From contig OZ020517.1 in the NCBI GenBank assembly GCA_963971425.1, positions 312,501 through 376,500 of the forward strand: a stretch of DNA of 64,000 nt. Direction: 5' to 3'. Position 1 is the stretch's first letter. Each line of letters begins with the position of its first letter. This stretch comes from Bryoerythrophyllum caledonicum. Taxonomy: Eukaryota > Streptophyta > Bryopsida > Pottiales > Pottiaceae. A program made the position numbers and the translations under genes. The notes below the pieces were generated by a model. That model did not search any database, was not told the origin of the DNA, and saw nothing but the letters and a program-made list of their open reading frames with translations. Of the stretch, positions 32,625-43,574 are shown one piece after another.

Positions 32625-33600
32625 GGTTGAGGCTGCAATACAATGACAAAAAATTATGGATAATAAGGGATGATGGGTACTTTAGCACGTCGCAGATAGT
32701 ACACTTTGTATTAAACAGTTCTTTTTGTACTAAACTTTATTTCGTCGAGTACAATTAGCAATCTAGGTTTATTAAACTCTATCTACCTAAACCCTAAATT
32801 TCAATAAGTTTGAAATAAAACAGTATGCTTGGTCAAGTAAACATACACAAAAAATACCCGAAAACCACATAAAAAAAACATACAATATATCCTAAATCCA
32901 ACTCACCTGCGAAGGTTGTATTGACACTCCCAATTCAAGCTCCAAATGCACGAAGTTTGCTTCAAAATTAGAAAAGATGGGCAATTCAGCACGTCGAAAT
33001 TTATCAGGGACTTCGCAAATAGTACAGTTTGTCTTGAATACTACGTTCTGTACTAGACTTTGGTACATCATGTACAACTAGCAAAGGGTTTTAAAAAACT
33101 CTAGCTACCTAAACCTAAACCTCTATAAGTTAGAAACAGAATCATGTGCTTCGTCAAGTAAATATACATGGACACATATAAGGAACCGTTCAAAGAAAAT
33201 ACAACAAAACCCTAAACCCAACTCACTTGCAAAGGTTGTTGTGACACGCCCAATTCAAGCTCCAAAGCAGAGCAACTCCAAGAAGGTTGCTTCAAAATTT
33301 TGAGAAGGTACTCAGAGAAGGATGACAGCGTCATTGTGTGTGGATAACTTGCAAGCGACAAAAGAATTTTGCCGCCTTTCAAATTTTGGTAATTCAAGAG
33401 AGATTCCTGCTGAAAAGGCAACAGCTGACAACGTGGAGATGTCAGATAAATCCGAAATTGGAAGACAAAAGGGGCTCCCCTGATTGGTCCATACAGTACA
33501 ACAAGTACGCACTGTACAAACTGAGTACAAAGTGTTATAGAGAGGAATATATGAGAATTCTAGAAAAACGAAGGCAATATGGAGACCTACATCTCCAATA

Positions 33601-34100
33601 CAGAAAATGAAGAAGGAGATTTTGTTATTTTCAAAATTCGTTTGATGGCCGTCCTAGAAATATAGTCCCTAAACGCCAATTTAAAAAAAATTGGAAAAAA
33701 AAGACTTTAAACTCATGTTTTGGATCCCTAAAAAAAAAGCCACATTTGTTACATTTATTATTTATTGGCTATCATTTATCTATACAAATAGCAAGGCGTG
33801 ATAGCCAAAGAATAGGCGATCATATATAGCTATTTAAAATGTAAAAATGATAACTAAAAACCATCATAATGAGTACAAACATGTGAAACTTGAAACCGTG
33901 ACAGTACCAACGTTTTATGTTTGTACTCATTTTAAGGGTTTAATTTTATGCAATGACTATTTTGATTTCTATTCTTCAATGTATGCAAGACTTAGAACTA
34001 TGCCTACTAAAAATTTTCTCCAAAATATAAAAAAATCTAGTCTAAAATTGAGTCCAAACTTGGACCTGGCCCTGAAACTGTGCCGTGACTACAAATTCGT
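33601..34100. other. AT-rich sequence, no gene seen
   Basis: A short internal palindrome is present: GAGTACAAACATGTGAAACT near 33870 has an inverted counterpart CATTTTATGTTTGTACTC-like near 33912-33934. Nothing else is supported. Confidence 0.5.
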
Positions 34101-35790
34101 ACAACCGTAGTGTGCGTTCACCCTTATCTTCGTGGTTATGACTCCGTTTTCTATGTTTGTTTTTCGTATTCTTATTAGTTTTTCTTGTTTAACACGATGG
34201 CAGCCTTCAATTAACCGTTTGACTCAATCCTGGACTCACAGCCAACGACCAACAGTGCACACTTAACTTACACGTTTATTCAAAATCGTGCACCACACAT
34301 TCACGTGTATACCACATGCGTTCACACAAGTAGTCCTATTCAAACACTATACCATGCATGAGCCTCCAGCTGCGTTCACTTACTATTGTAGATTAAATTG
34401 ATTGTTTGGTTGAGTTGATAGCAAACCCTAATCCTATTGCAATTTGGACAGCGCTTCCGCGCGATTGTTATAACTAGTGAAGTTAGGGTTCCCTTCATGC
34501 ACAAGGAATTGATTACTAGTCCGAGGAAGAGGAGAGGCTTCCTAATTCAGCTCGATTCACCCTCTGTCCTTGGTCTTCGTGCTTGTGATCCTCAGCTCGT
34601 GCTCGCCCTCTTGTGATCTTCAACTCGTGCTCGCCCTCTTGTGATCCAGCTCGTACTCGCCCTCTTGTGGTCTTCGTGCTTGTGATCTAGCTCGTGCTCG
34701 CCCTCTTGTGATCTTCAGCTCCTGCTCGTCCTCTTGTGATCCAGCTCGTGCTCGCCTTCTTGTGGTCTTCGTGCTTGTGATCCAACTCGTGCTCGCCCTC
34801 TTGTGATCTTCAGCTTGTGCTCGCCTTCTTGTGATCCAGCTTGTGCTCGCCCTCTTGTGGTCTTCGTGCTTGTGATCTTCAGCTCGTGCTCGCCCTCTTG
34901 TGGTCTTCGTGCTTGTGATCTTCAGCTCGTGCTCGCCCCCTTGTGATCTTTGTCTTCTAATCTAATTCACTTCATGTTCGTGGCCGGTTTATCCGGCTCT
35001 CTCTTCCATTCATTAGTCTCTCTCCTTTTCCCATTCCCTCGACTTGCACACACACAAATGAGCTCCTCCAGGGGGTAACCTCCAAGCCCTTGCTTTCCTT
35101 GCGTTCCCAAGGATGTTCCCAGCCGTTTTTTCCTTCCTCCATAAATGACCTTTTTAATAAAAAACTATCAACCTATATCTACTTAAGTCCGTGCCACCGT
35201 TGCATTAACAAAAGTGGGTGTCCCACTAACCAAGGAATATCTAAATCTCATACTTTAACCCCATGCCACATGTGTGTGCATGATCTCCAATAAGTGAGCT
35301 ATTTTAGCTAATTCAAGTTGCAAAAAACTAAAACTCTACCTAGCTTGAACTTCCCTTGCTTGGAGGAAGTCCTAATTTTACTTAGTGATTGGTGAGGGGT
35401 TTGCCCAAGTCTTCTGGATCCTATAGCTATTTTTTAAGGGCTTTTTAAGCCTCCTTCTTTTTTCCTTCTCCTCACCATCATTCTTCCTCTTCTCCTAATT
35501 TTTCCCGTGGTTTCTTCACCGTGGCCAATTTTGGTCCCGACTCGGTAGGAGGTAATTTCTTCTCCACCAATTCTATTTCTTCTTCTTTTCTATTGTTTTT
35601 GTTTTTCCTAATCTTTTCTTTATTTCATTTTATTTTTTCTTCCTAATTATTTTTTGGTTAACTTAATAAAATCCGTGGTTGCCATAGAGTGGCTCTTATT
35701 TAAAGAATTAGTGAATGGAAAGGCTATTTAGCCATCTTGATCAAAAATCATGGACTAATCCAATTGAATTACCCATTCAACTACTAGTTG
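34100..35790 (-). mobile_element. Inverted family A LTR (short-array version)
   Basis: Reverse-complement relative of 6540-16060. From left to right it shows the counterparts of 16.05 kb down to 6.54 kb: CGGAGTCATAA, GAAGGCTGCCATCG, GCGCGGAAGCGCTG, a roughly 400-bp version of the tandem array (34560-34960), the CCGAGTC/GAGGTAA region (35540) and TTCCATTCACTAATTC (35710). Its array has only about 10-15 units, against about 90 in the copy at 7.4-15.6 kb. The right border, near 35790, abuts a truncated family B LTR. Confidence 0.8.
34560..34960 (-). repeat. Short tandem array (GCTCGCCCTCTTGTGATC type) in the inverted LTR
   Basis: Units such as AGCTCGTGCTCGCCCTCTTG followed by TGATC and GGTCTTCGTGCTTGTGATC, spaced about 30-50 bp. 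This is the reverse-complement homologue of the 48-bp array. Confidence 0.85.
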
Positions 35791-36142
35791 AATCTAACAC
35801 GCTTGATGTGCAGTCCATTCATCATCGGAAGCCGTTTTGGCGGCTCAAAGACTCTCTGAGGAGGAACAAAGACAAATCAAACTACCCTCTAGATTTCTGA
35901 AAACTACTTTCCGGAAATCGTTGCACATAATCTGGACTCCGGAAGGATTCGGATTTGCCCTATGTAAGTGAAGAGTATAGCTAACTTATAAACGGATTGC
36001 TGGGATAAAAATTAGTAATCCGGAGTATTGGAAAGAAGAACATTAGGTCTCTGTGGGAACGAAACTGGAGCCGTTACTCTGGGAAGCACTTAGTGACGAT
36101 TGGGTGCATTCCGGAGGGATACTGTCTCTACGAACTGCAACA
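35790..36142 (+). mobile_element. Family B 5' LTR, truncated to its last about 350 bp
   Basis: Matches the end of 9866-13704: CTCTGAGGAGGAACA, CAAACTACCCTC, CTGTGGGAACGAAACTGGAG, GCATTCCGGAGGGATACTGT, ending in GAACTGCAACA at 36142 (CA end). Immediately downstream lies a tRNA-Asp-like primer-binding site, which fixes this as a 5' LTR. Confidence 0.8.
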
Positions 36143-36149
36143 TGATTTT

Positions 36150-36167
36150 TAGCGCCGCTGCCGGGGA
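36150..36167 (+). promoter_or_regulatory. Primer-binding site, tRNA-Asp type
   Basis: TAGCGCCGCTGCCGGGGA, 8 bp after the LTR end. Plant Athila/Tat-type elements use TGGCGCCGTTGCCGGGGA, complementary to the 3' end of tRNA-Asp; two mismatches here. Confidence 0.75.
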
Positions 36168-36282
36168 CCTATCTCCTTTTTCCCAGTATTCCTAGACCAT
36201 TAACACTAGTGATAGTACTATGGAATATATCTATTCCGACTAGACGATCTGTGAAGATAAAACTGTAAGAGTCAAAGTGCGC

Positions 36283-36286
36283 ATTG
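36283..36286. repeat. Target-site duplication ATTG (left; partner 55616-55619)
   Basis: ATTG lies directly outside both terminal inverted repeats of the 19.3-kb element, and family B sequence continues beyond each copy. Four bases can match by chance, but the location inside one retroelement supports a single insertion. Confidence 0.75.
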
Positions 36287-36578
36287 AACACCATATTCGT
36301 TATAATGGGAGATTTCCATGATTTTGAAGATATATGATCTTTAAAGTATCAATATATATAGACAATTGTAGGTGCAAAGCATATCAACAATGCACCAAGA
36401 ATACTATATACCATTACATGGATGGACCAAATTAGCCGAATGTCCCAAAAAATGGTAACGCTAAAAGAAGCATGTACCAATATTCCAAGCTTTATTTAAA
36501 ACTTCATGAAAAAAAATCACAAACAACACTCATTCACCCCGAGGCAAAACACAATCATCCTATCACTAATCAAATGGT

Positions 36579-36825
36579 CTACGGAGTTCCACCATAAGCT
36601 TCTATACGCGTCTTCAAAAAAGCCCTTTGACGTTGCCTTGTCCATGTTGCACCATTCTCTTGCATTAATGGACTCTCTAGAAGACGCTGCAAACCCCGCC
36701 TACGCACCTCGTCACTGTTTGATTTGGGCAGCGAGTGCCGGCGGGTGGGGGAAGGAGAGCATTTGCCTCTAGTAGCATCCCCAGACAAAGTTCGAGGACG
36801 GAGACATTTACCGAATGGTCCCTGC
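36579..36825 (-). CDS. Basic terminal exon of unknown function
   Basis: Open stretch after acceptor TTGTGCAG (exon would start near 36820): GPFGKCLRPRTLSGDATRGK, SPSPTRRHSLPKSNSDEVRR, TRQRQRAFLKTRIEAYGGTP. Arg/Lys-rich, ending at a stop at 36579. It may be the last exon of a small gene with 37057-37461 or an alternative 3' end of the large gene. No family recognised. Confidence 0.35.
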
Positions 36826-37056
36826 ACAATAGGCGCCACACACAATCCAAAGAAACACACTTTAGGTCGAATACTGCTACACAACACAGATGAAAATTTA
36901 ATCATTGAAATCCATCCTAGCGCACATTAGGTCGGATGGAGCTAAAATGCAGAAGGAAAGATCCACAGAGCACATTTAACCCCCAACAAAAAAAACAAGC
37001 TTAAATGAACCAAAACTACATTAGTGCAATGTAGCTCAACAACAAACCAAAATTGT

Positions 37057-37461
37057 CTAGGCCAAAACATCGCAATAGTGCAATAAATTGGAGGTCATCA
37101 TAACACGCACCGCAAGCGAGCGTTGGGAAGTACCATCCCTTAAACCGTCGTAGAGAATACGCTTTGCTGGAGTACAATTATCCGGATTTAAAGGCGGGGA
37201 CCCAGGAACTAAACGAGGCCACTGCGGCGAAGGCGAGTTGTTCCTATCATGAATTGGCTCCCGCGCAATAGGGCTTTCAACAACTCCGTCGTCCACTGCC
37301 ATGGTCGAATAATCCATGGTTGATTGTGCGGTTGCAGCAGAGTGCAACAAAAGCCCTTTACTCCGAAGAGAAAGGACGAACTCCTCTGGCCCTAGCAAGG
37401 AATCCACGGACGCCCGACAGTCACAGTCCTGTAGAAATTTCAACCACAGTGACACTGACAT
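37057..37461 (-). CDS. Small unidentified ORF, 134 aa
   Basis: Open stretch MSVSLWLKFLQDCDCRASVD ... RVMMTSNLLHYCDVLA on the minus strand, 240 bp downstream of the phosphatase-like exon stop. It contains a Pro/Ser-rich middle (NNSPSPQWPRLVPGSPPLN). A weak TTTAGCTC-type site (37643) lies between it and the phosphatase-like exon. No domain recognised; it may be a separate gene or an exon joined to 36579-36825. Confidence 0.35.
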   Translation of the reverse strand: MSVSLWLKFLQDCDCRASVDSLLGPEEFVLSLRSKGLLLHSAATAQSTMDYSTMAVDDGVVESPIAREPIHDRNNSPSPQWPRLVPGSPPLNPDNCTPAKRILYDGLRDGTSQRSLAVRVMMTSNLLHYCDVLA

Positions 37462-37697
37462 ACCTTAGAACAATAGATGAAAATTTCAATCATTCAGAAT
37501 AGCACGACATTCCATCAGCAGCAGATATCCAATTCCCACAACAAACAAAGCGGTGAAACATCTCAGTTTCATTTATAAAAAAATATATAGACAGAAAATG
37601 GTCCAACAAAATTTACAACATCGAGCTGCAGTCAATCGATACAGTTTAGCTCTATGCGACCTAAAGTGTAAAAGGAATCTAAGCGTTTCCAACGGCA

Positions 37698-38489
37698 TTA
37701 AGAGCGGAGATTTCGAAACGCTTGGATTGCGTTCCAGATACTCGCAGACTGACCACACGTCTTCTGATCATTATAAAACATCTCCCGGCCAGAGGGATGT
37801 TCGGCCCGGTACCGCGCTAGACCACCCGGAAACCGATGAAGGTCAGAGAGATATGGCAGCAATTCCTCCAACAATACAGAGTCGTCTCTCGCGCCAACAT
37901 GTTTGTGCGACCATGATGGAAGAAGGACGTTCTCCGGCAAATTGAGCATGTGCTTAATCGGGCTGTCGTCAATGACAAGCGTATTTGCCGGAGTATACTC
38001 ACGACCCAACCTATTGAAGAGATGGCTCGATAAGGTCTTCAAGAAGATGTCCTTCTGAGTGCCAGATTCCTTCATGTAGAATGTTCTGCTACCGACTCTA
38101 CGCTCGGGAACCCTATCGCAACTCTCTTGACCAAAGATCCTGAGAGGGTACGAAGAACTATGCTGAAAAAGATAATTACATATCTGACGCGTTGTAGATT
38201 CCATCATCGAACTCCAGATCGTGATGGTGGCAATCTTAGACAACTTCGTAAGAAATTCAGCACAACCAGGGCATACTTGAACTAGTTTAGGGCCTACTTC
38301 GGCCGGCAGCGAAGCCGAGTGAATGGACGGGATAGAGTCCCTGGATCCTCTGGCCTGCCAAGACGGCTCACACGTGCATAGAATCCGATTGAGGTCCAGC
38401 ACAATGTTCAACCACCTGCCCTCGATATCTGAATGGACTCTAGGTATTTCTTCTAGATTATTGGCATCACTTATTGATGCCTCGCCGAC
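37698..38489 (-). CDS. FCP1/NIF-type phosphatase-like domain (exon 5 of the large gene)
   Basis: HAD-superfamily phosphatase-like domain of the FCP1/SCP (NLI-interacting factor) type; family members dephosphorylate proteins such as the RNA polymerase II tail. Motif I reads NIVLDLNRILC where active members have D-x-D-x-T, so the second Asp is Asn, as in many plant DLN-type relatives; catalysis is doubtful. Then VCPGCAEFLTKLSKIATITI, WSSMMESTTRQICNYLF (motif II region) and TLVIDDSPIKHMLNLPENVL (motif III DDSP) follow. Acceptor AACCAG at 38490-38491 gives phase 0, matching the phase-0 donor at the end of 38633-38895, so it can be spliced to the methyltransferase gene. A separate gene starting at an ATG in this region cannot be excluded. 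Stop TAA at 37698. Confidence 0.65.
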   Translation of the reverse strand, partial: VGEASISDANNLEEIPRVHSDIEGRWLNIVLDLNRILCTCEPSWQARGSRDSIPSIHSASLPAEVGPKLVQVCPGCAEFLTKLSKIATITIWSSMMESTTRQICNYLFQHSSSYPLRIFGQESCDRVPERRVGSRTFYMKESGTQKDIFLKTLSSHLFNRLGREYTPANTLVIDDSPIKHMLNLPENVLLPSWSHKHVGARDDSVLLEELLPYLSDLHRFPGGLARYRAEHPSGREMFYNDQKTCGQSASIWNAIQAFRNLRS

Positions 38490-38632
38490 CTGGTTCGCAA
38501 ATGCCAGGAGAACGACCAATATTACTACAGATTCATTAACAACGACGATTCAACAATACGTAGAACGAAAGAGATAAATGGGGGAGGAGTGATGGGGGAA
38601 TGAGTGGAGTTCGAAAAGAGTTAGAAGAATAC

Positions 38633-38895
38633 CTCGAGAACTTCATCGTCCTGCAACATTTCGTCTCGGGCACCCATCGATCCCAACGAACCCTGCATGC
38701 TGTCAAGGGGCCCGGAGTGCCCGACATCCATTTGGGGGCACGGTTCTGGGACAAGAAGAGGTGGCTCAGAATCATGATTGATCTCGTCTACGAGCACGGC
38801 AAAAACTTGGACGATCTCTTCTATGACTGGGACTGCAGTTTGGACGACCTCTTCTATGACTGGTTGAGCAATCGCGTCATCACCGAAACTTAGAT
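38633..38895 (-). CDS. Acidic exon 4 of the large ParB/methyltransferase gene
   Basis: Exon without its own ATG. Acceptor TTTTTCCAG before 38895, donor GTATTC after 38633. Upstream exon 3 ends with one extra base (phase 1) and this exon supplies two, giving an Asp codon at the junction, then LSFGDDAIAQ; 263 bp = 2 + 87 codons, ending in phase 0. It holds a near-tandem repeat, PVIEEVVQTA / PVIEEIVQVF, and a strongly acidic end (ARDEMLQDDEVLE). No domain recognised. Confidence 0.6.
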
Positions 38896-39106
38896 CTGGA
38901 AAAATTCAACAACTTCACACCTATCAGCGGATGGGCACAGAGGACACGGATACAAGTCACAGTGGTTAGATGTCAAGCAGTTTAGCTCGACTCGAGCTGA
39001 AGTGCTCGCCGTGCACTGTAATATTAACAAAAAAAATACTGGAGTACAAAATTGGACATTTACAAAATGTTCTGCCTCTATACACTCGCAACTACGTTAC
39101 ACTAAC

Positions 39107-40064
39107 CTGACGATGACATGGGGACATCTGCGATAGATTCGTCCCGATCGGGCGACTTCGGAGGGGAAGAGGGGCGGGCCGACGCGGAAGGGAGAACAGG
39201 AAGCAATTGAGCCCCACTGGAGACGGGGGAGGTAACCGACGGATATGGAAGCTGCAAATCGCGAGACGGACTCGTAGACCCGCCGTCCGGCGATGCGGGA
39301 GGCTGGGGGATTGCAGCAATAATTACGGGCGGTGATGTGGCGGAAGTAGGCAAATTAGCCGACATGAATCTCTGCATCATGAGCATCATCTCGACATGCC
39401 TCTGATCTTGGTCTCTCTTCATTTCATCGTCACGCCTCCGCTGCAGATCCCTGAGCTCCTCGTCGTGCTCCGCAAGTCGCTGCTCCATCAACCTCATCCG
39501 GGTGGCCTCCTCTTTGAGCTTCTTCTCAAGGGAGATCAACCTGCTGTCATCCTGAGCGCTGCTCGCGATAGCCAAAGGAGAGCGCGTGCTCGCGCTAGCA
39601 ACCTTCCTCTTCTTGGCCGCGGGACGAGCGGTTGAAGCGCCCAAGGTGGGAGCTGAATGAGGCCTGTCGGAAATCTCCAACGAATCCAACTCCGGGAAGT
39701 CCAGTCGTTGTCGCGAGGAAGCGATTGTGTCCCCTGCTTCAGATTGAGATGCACTCTGAAACTCAGGCGGAGTAGCGTCAACGAAGTCGTCCTGGGACTC
39801 ATTATCCGGAGTGACGGTGCTCGAGATCGGACACGCAACCACAGCGCTCGGCTCCGCATCTTCCTCCTCATCGCCGAGGTCAATAATGGCTTTCCCCTTC
39901 CCCTTCCCAACGGCATCTCCAAGCTCGGGGAAGATCTCCGAGTTGACGTGATACGCAGAAATATCGAAATCGGCCCGATCCAACGTCAAGCCGACCTCAA
40001 AGGCGTCGTCGAGATCCTGCTCATCGGTGTCGTGAGAAATGCAGAACGCTTCCAGGTCCAGCAT
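39107..40064 (-). CDS. Exon 3: methyltransferase end, nuclear-type linker and coiled coil
   Basis: Acceptor GTGCAG directly before ATGCTGG (40064); in phase 0 with exon 2. The first residues (MLDLEAFCISHDTDEQDLDD) continue the motif I region of the methyltransferase where families have (A..LGR..IG.E.D), so the junction makes biochemical sense. Then a polar linker with a basic stretch (RPAAKKRKVASASTRS), a likely nuclear signal, and a charged coiled coil (LKEEATRMRLMEQRLAEHDE, LRDLQRRRDDEMKRDQDQRH), then a Pro/Ser-rich end. Donor CAG/GTTAGT at 39107. A palindrome site (about 38975-39005) lies in the next intron. Confidence 0.65.
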
Positions 40065-40343
40065 CTGCACACCAATGGATTGAACAAGATACAATTTAGG
40101 TCGAGTCGAGCTAAACTCAATACAAACAATTGCTGGTACAAAAACTTGGCTATTATAACTTCAAATGATACGAACGAAGTTAATGACATCCATAAAATCA
40201 TACAAGAAAAAGCCGACACTTTAGGTCGAGTTGAGCTAAAGTTTCACCAAACAGCATAGGCATGACCACATTGAAACTATGCACGAGTCAGAAAGGGAAT
40301 AAACAGTTTAGCTCGACTCGAGCTAAACTGCAGGGATGCTTAC

Positions 40344-41711
40344 CACACTTGCTGTCAGTAATTTCGTCCCGCCAAACAGCTGGACAACAAAATCCCCCCT
40401 CTTGCAGAACAGCTCCAGGAGCTTGACGAAGAACTCCATCCTCATCTCGTTCATGTTCATGAAGTACGCCAACTCGTTGTACTTGCGCAGCTTCGTGTAC
40501 AACACATGCTCTGGAGCTGCGTAGATCTTCTTTACGGCTGGGATCACCGTAAGCTCCTTCTTGAAGAGAAAGAGGAGCCGAACCGGGTCTAGAGCGTTGT
40601 TGGTCTTCGGCGCGAATCCTCCGAGGCGCTCGTTCTCGGAGGGAAGATACTTCGACTACAGTACATCGTATGCATGGCACAACGACGGGCCCTCAGCAAA
40701 CGCTGTCACTTGAAGGTGTGACTGCTCGTTGCCGCAAATGAAGAGCCAGGCTGGAAGATCGGTGAGGGGAGGCTGCCCTTTCGATGCGAACATCGTCATG
40801 AACTCGTCAAAGAAGGGCCTCTCCAACGACGATGACGACGTCCCAGAGAACCCAGGGATGTTCCGGAAGTCGATGATGCCGAGCTTCACATTGCAGCCCA
40901 GGTTGCGCCATGAATCCGAAGGCCACGTCCCGAGCGAATTCGTTGCCGCCTTGTAAGAATGGAAGTGCAGGGCTCCCACTGGTGAAACGAACCGCGACCG
41001 CACATCGATGAAGACTCTGAAGAACTCCTTCGCGTACGGAGAGAGATCTTCACATTTGCAGTTGCGAAACTACGTCTGCCTCGAGTTGGCGTAGTACGAA
41101 TCCGGTGGACCCCAATCCAAGAGGGCACGCTTTGAGGCCTTGCTGATGTTGTAGTTCTTCTTGAACGTCTGCCAGTTTGAACGTCTGTACGCTCCAGTGC
41201 TGTTGAAGAAGGCCAACTCCGGCCTGATCAGTTGAAGCTCCATCCGAGCGACCTCCTTCCTCTTCCTCCGATCCACCCAATCCCGGGCTGTATAGCAATC
41301 CTCCAGCGCAGAATTTGGCAGCTTGATGACCACCTTAGGGTAGGGCAGTTTCCGAGATGGCCCTGATCGATTGAAAATGTGCTTGCACATTTTCGCGTGA
41401 TCGGCTTCGGTCATATTGCCGAGAAACTTGAAGAACTCGCGCGTCAGAACCCCATCCTTCTCAGGAACCCAAGACTTCGCGTCCTTGAACTTTGCCAAGG
41501 GCGTCGAAGTTGAATCGACGTTGATGAGGTCGCCATGCGTCGCAGAAGAGATGACATCGGACCACAGCTCGAAGGTCTCATCTGTCGCGGTGATTATCTT
41601 CACCTCGTTCGTAATTGAAAGCTCCTTCGCCTTCCCGGCTTTCTTGAGCGCAGCCTGGCTCTTCGCAACGTCGATCATTGCGAAGCGCTCACGAACCGCG
41701 TTGAGAAATGG
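40344..41711 (-). pseudogene. Exon 2: amino-DNA-methyltransferase-like domain with two TAG codons
   Basis: 456 codons, acceptor TCTGCCCAG before 41711 and donor GTG/GTAAGC after 40344, phase 0 at both ends. KRALLDWGPPDSYYANSRQT resembles motif IV of N6-adenine/N4-cytosine methyltransferases (usual DPPY). Next SPYAKEFFRVFIDVRSRFVS, VGALHFHSYKAA matches the helix and strand after motif IV. Near the end FFVKLLELFCKRGDFVVQLF, GGTKLLTASV resembles motif I (usual GDxVxDPFxGSGTT). Motif IV before motif I is the beta-class order. Two in-frame TAG codons, at 41070-41072 and 40656-40658, break it; otherwise the exon is open. It would methylate DNA, but the changed residues (DWGPPD; LFGGT) leave activity open. 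Confidence 0.6.
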
Positions 41712-41939
41712 CTGGGCAGAACGTAAAAGGGTCGTTTAAGTATACAATAAAGCAGGAATATTATCATGTCTAGTAGGGTCCAAAACACTGCAAGTTAGCT
41801 CGAGTCGAGCTAACTTGCAATGCAAAAGCAGACAATGAAAGCGATTTCAATCAATACACATGACTATACAGATACAGAGCAAACTTGCACTTTAGCTCGA
41901 GTCGAGCTAAAGTGCATGACCTTGGTTAAGATATATTAC

Positions 41940-43387
41940 CTCAAACCTCTTATCATTGGCCATTTCAACTGCAGTTCTCCGACCTGACTTGTGAGACCCG
42001 CGAACGCCTGTGGCAGAGTGCTTCGGCATTGGTCTCCCAGCTTGGATCCACAAAGCACGGGAGCCGAGGATATTTGTTGCCCACGTCGGCTTGAACTGGA
42101 CCAAATGATTCACGCGAGTATAATACGCGGAAATCTTCCTCAGCTTCTCCGGAGCTTGCGTCCAGACAATGTAACATTGCCATGTTCGAAAGTGCCTTCT
42201 CATCACCTCCGGAACGTTGCCGTTAATCATCTTCTTTGAGGCAGCACCGCTGTGCTGGCCGTTGATGATGTAGAAGTCGCAGTCGCTGAGCTCCTCCACA
42301 GTCGTCGGCATAGTGTCGAGCTTCGGCATGACGCAGAGAGTCTGCTTCTGCGTCTTGTCTGGCATTTGGAGGTAGTAATGCTTCAACTCCTCCATGCCCC
42401 GAGGCTCGAACGCACGGATCGTCCACTCCGGCGGTGCATTATGCAACCTCATCACGTCAAGCTCGATCTTCATCTCTCTGTCGCCTTTGAAAAAACAGCT
42501 CTGACACTCCGTCCAGAATTTCTGGAAAATCTGTTGGACGTTGTTGTAGTCGATTGTCTCTCCGTATCCGAGCGCCTTGGGGAGCTCCGAGAGTGCAGAG
42601 GCCATCGAATTGGCTTGCTCCTCCTCCGATACGAGCTTCGACTTCTTTCTTGAAGAGGTCTCCGGCTTCTTGGCAGCTGAGCGCTTCTTGACGGGGGAAG
42701 CAGACAGCGTGTTGCGCAGAGTGCTTCGACTTGTTCTTGCACCTGGAGTTCTAACCGGTACCGATGCCTGACTCATGTCCTGGCTACCGGTCACGGCCCC
42801 CGAAACCGTTGAAAGTTCTATCGGCCGTCTTGCCGCAATATTCTTCGCCTTATCTAGAGCGGCAAAGGTACTCATTCTAGAGAGAATGACGCGCAATTTA
42901 TTAGCTATAGCCTTTGCTTTCAGTGGCTGTCCGCTACTAGTCTCCCATTTCTTAAGGGAGATCTCATGCTCGACCTGAGTCACTATTTCCTCAAATTTGG
43001 ATGACCTAAGAGAATCGACCAAATCCAAGATACAGAAGGGAGATGAACTATTGTTTACTATAATAGTAAAGAAATACGGATCTAAGGACTCAGAGGTCGT
43101 CTCACACGACAATTTAACGTGATCGTTATCTTCGTGGACTACATCAGTAACTTTGGTCTTGAAGTCGATGTGCTGGGGATCGACGATAGCACCAGCGAAG
43201 GTCTGACCAAACACTAAATGATCCGTATAGGTCGCCCACAGAAGCGTCCACTTCAGTGTCATCGATGGGTCCTTGAGCTCCCAGCAGTCCAAGTGGTTGT
43301 TGTCGTCTCCATCGTCATCGTCAAGGTCGACAGGCTTTGGCTGGAAGAAGTGCTGCAGCTGCGACACCATCCTGTCCCTCTCAGATC
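41940..43387 (-). CDS. Exon 1: N-terminal domain, basic linker and ParB-like domain
   Basis: A possible start is ATG 43370 (MVSQLQHFFQPKP); an acceptor GTTTGTGCAG-like sequence before 43387 suggests that an earlier exon may exist. The N-terminal 150 residues (DCWELKDPSMTLKWTLLWAT, VFGQTFAGAIVDPQHIDFKT) form an unidentified domain, perhaps BAH-like. A Lys/Arg linker follows (SPVKKRSAAKKPETSSRKKS), a likely nuclear signal. The ParB-like domain: IELDVMRLHNAPPEWTIRAF, then QTLCVMPKLDTMP, then DFYIINGQHSGAASKKM (usual IDGQHR), then CYIVWTQAPEKLRKISAYYT. Bacterial and phage proteins often fuse ParB-like domains to DNA methyltransferases, and exon 2 provides one. Donor GAG/GTAATA after 41940, phase 0. 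Confidence 0.65.
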
Positions 43388-43574
43388 TGCACAAACACAA
43401 AATAGAGCAAAGATATTAGATTGCTCTAATGATCAACCGATTAGGACGGCGAGGTCACACATTAGCTCGACTCGAGCTAAAGTGTACCGTTATTCAAGTA
43501 TGTGAGTAATACTCTGCAAGAAAATCTAGTCAATTTGACCGTTCGCTTAGACGCTTACAATCAACTCATGCCTG

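Larger units (their letters stand above)
29741..33600. other. Minus-strand ORF block marked by GTACAAA/TTTGTAC-type palindromes
   Basis: The three minus-strand ORF groups in this block are flanked and separated by short imperfect palindromes of a GTACAAA..TTTGTAC kind: near 29740-29775 (AGTACAAACTATACCTATAG, TACAAATTGTACC), 30917-30932 (AGTACAATTTGTAC), 32697-32745, 33018-33060 and 33495-33535. This layout, coding pieces with palindromes in the gaps, imitates the 19.3-kb element but with another motif. No terminal inverted repeats were found, so calling it a second element family is an inference. Confidence 0.4.
38975..43480. repeat. Intron-located 31-bp palindromes of the large gene
   Basis: Each intron of the large gene carries sites with the core TTAGCTCGA-(G/C)-TCGAGCTAA: about 38978, 40097, 40216, 40302, 41789-41819, 41886-41916 and 43455. 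Two are perfect 31-bp palindromes with different outer arms: TGCAAGTTAGCTCGA at 41789 and TGCACTTTAGCTCGA at 41886, each followed by a central G and the exact inverse arm. None lies in an exon. Confidence 0.85.

Noticed and set aside
39092-39319. Plus- and minus-strand shadow frames within exons 1-3 of the large gene
   Set aside because: They overlap the phase-consistent exons in other frames and show only biased composition.
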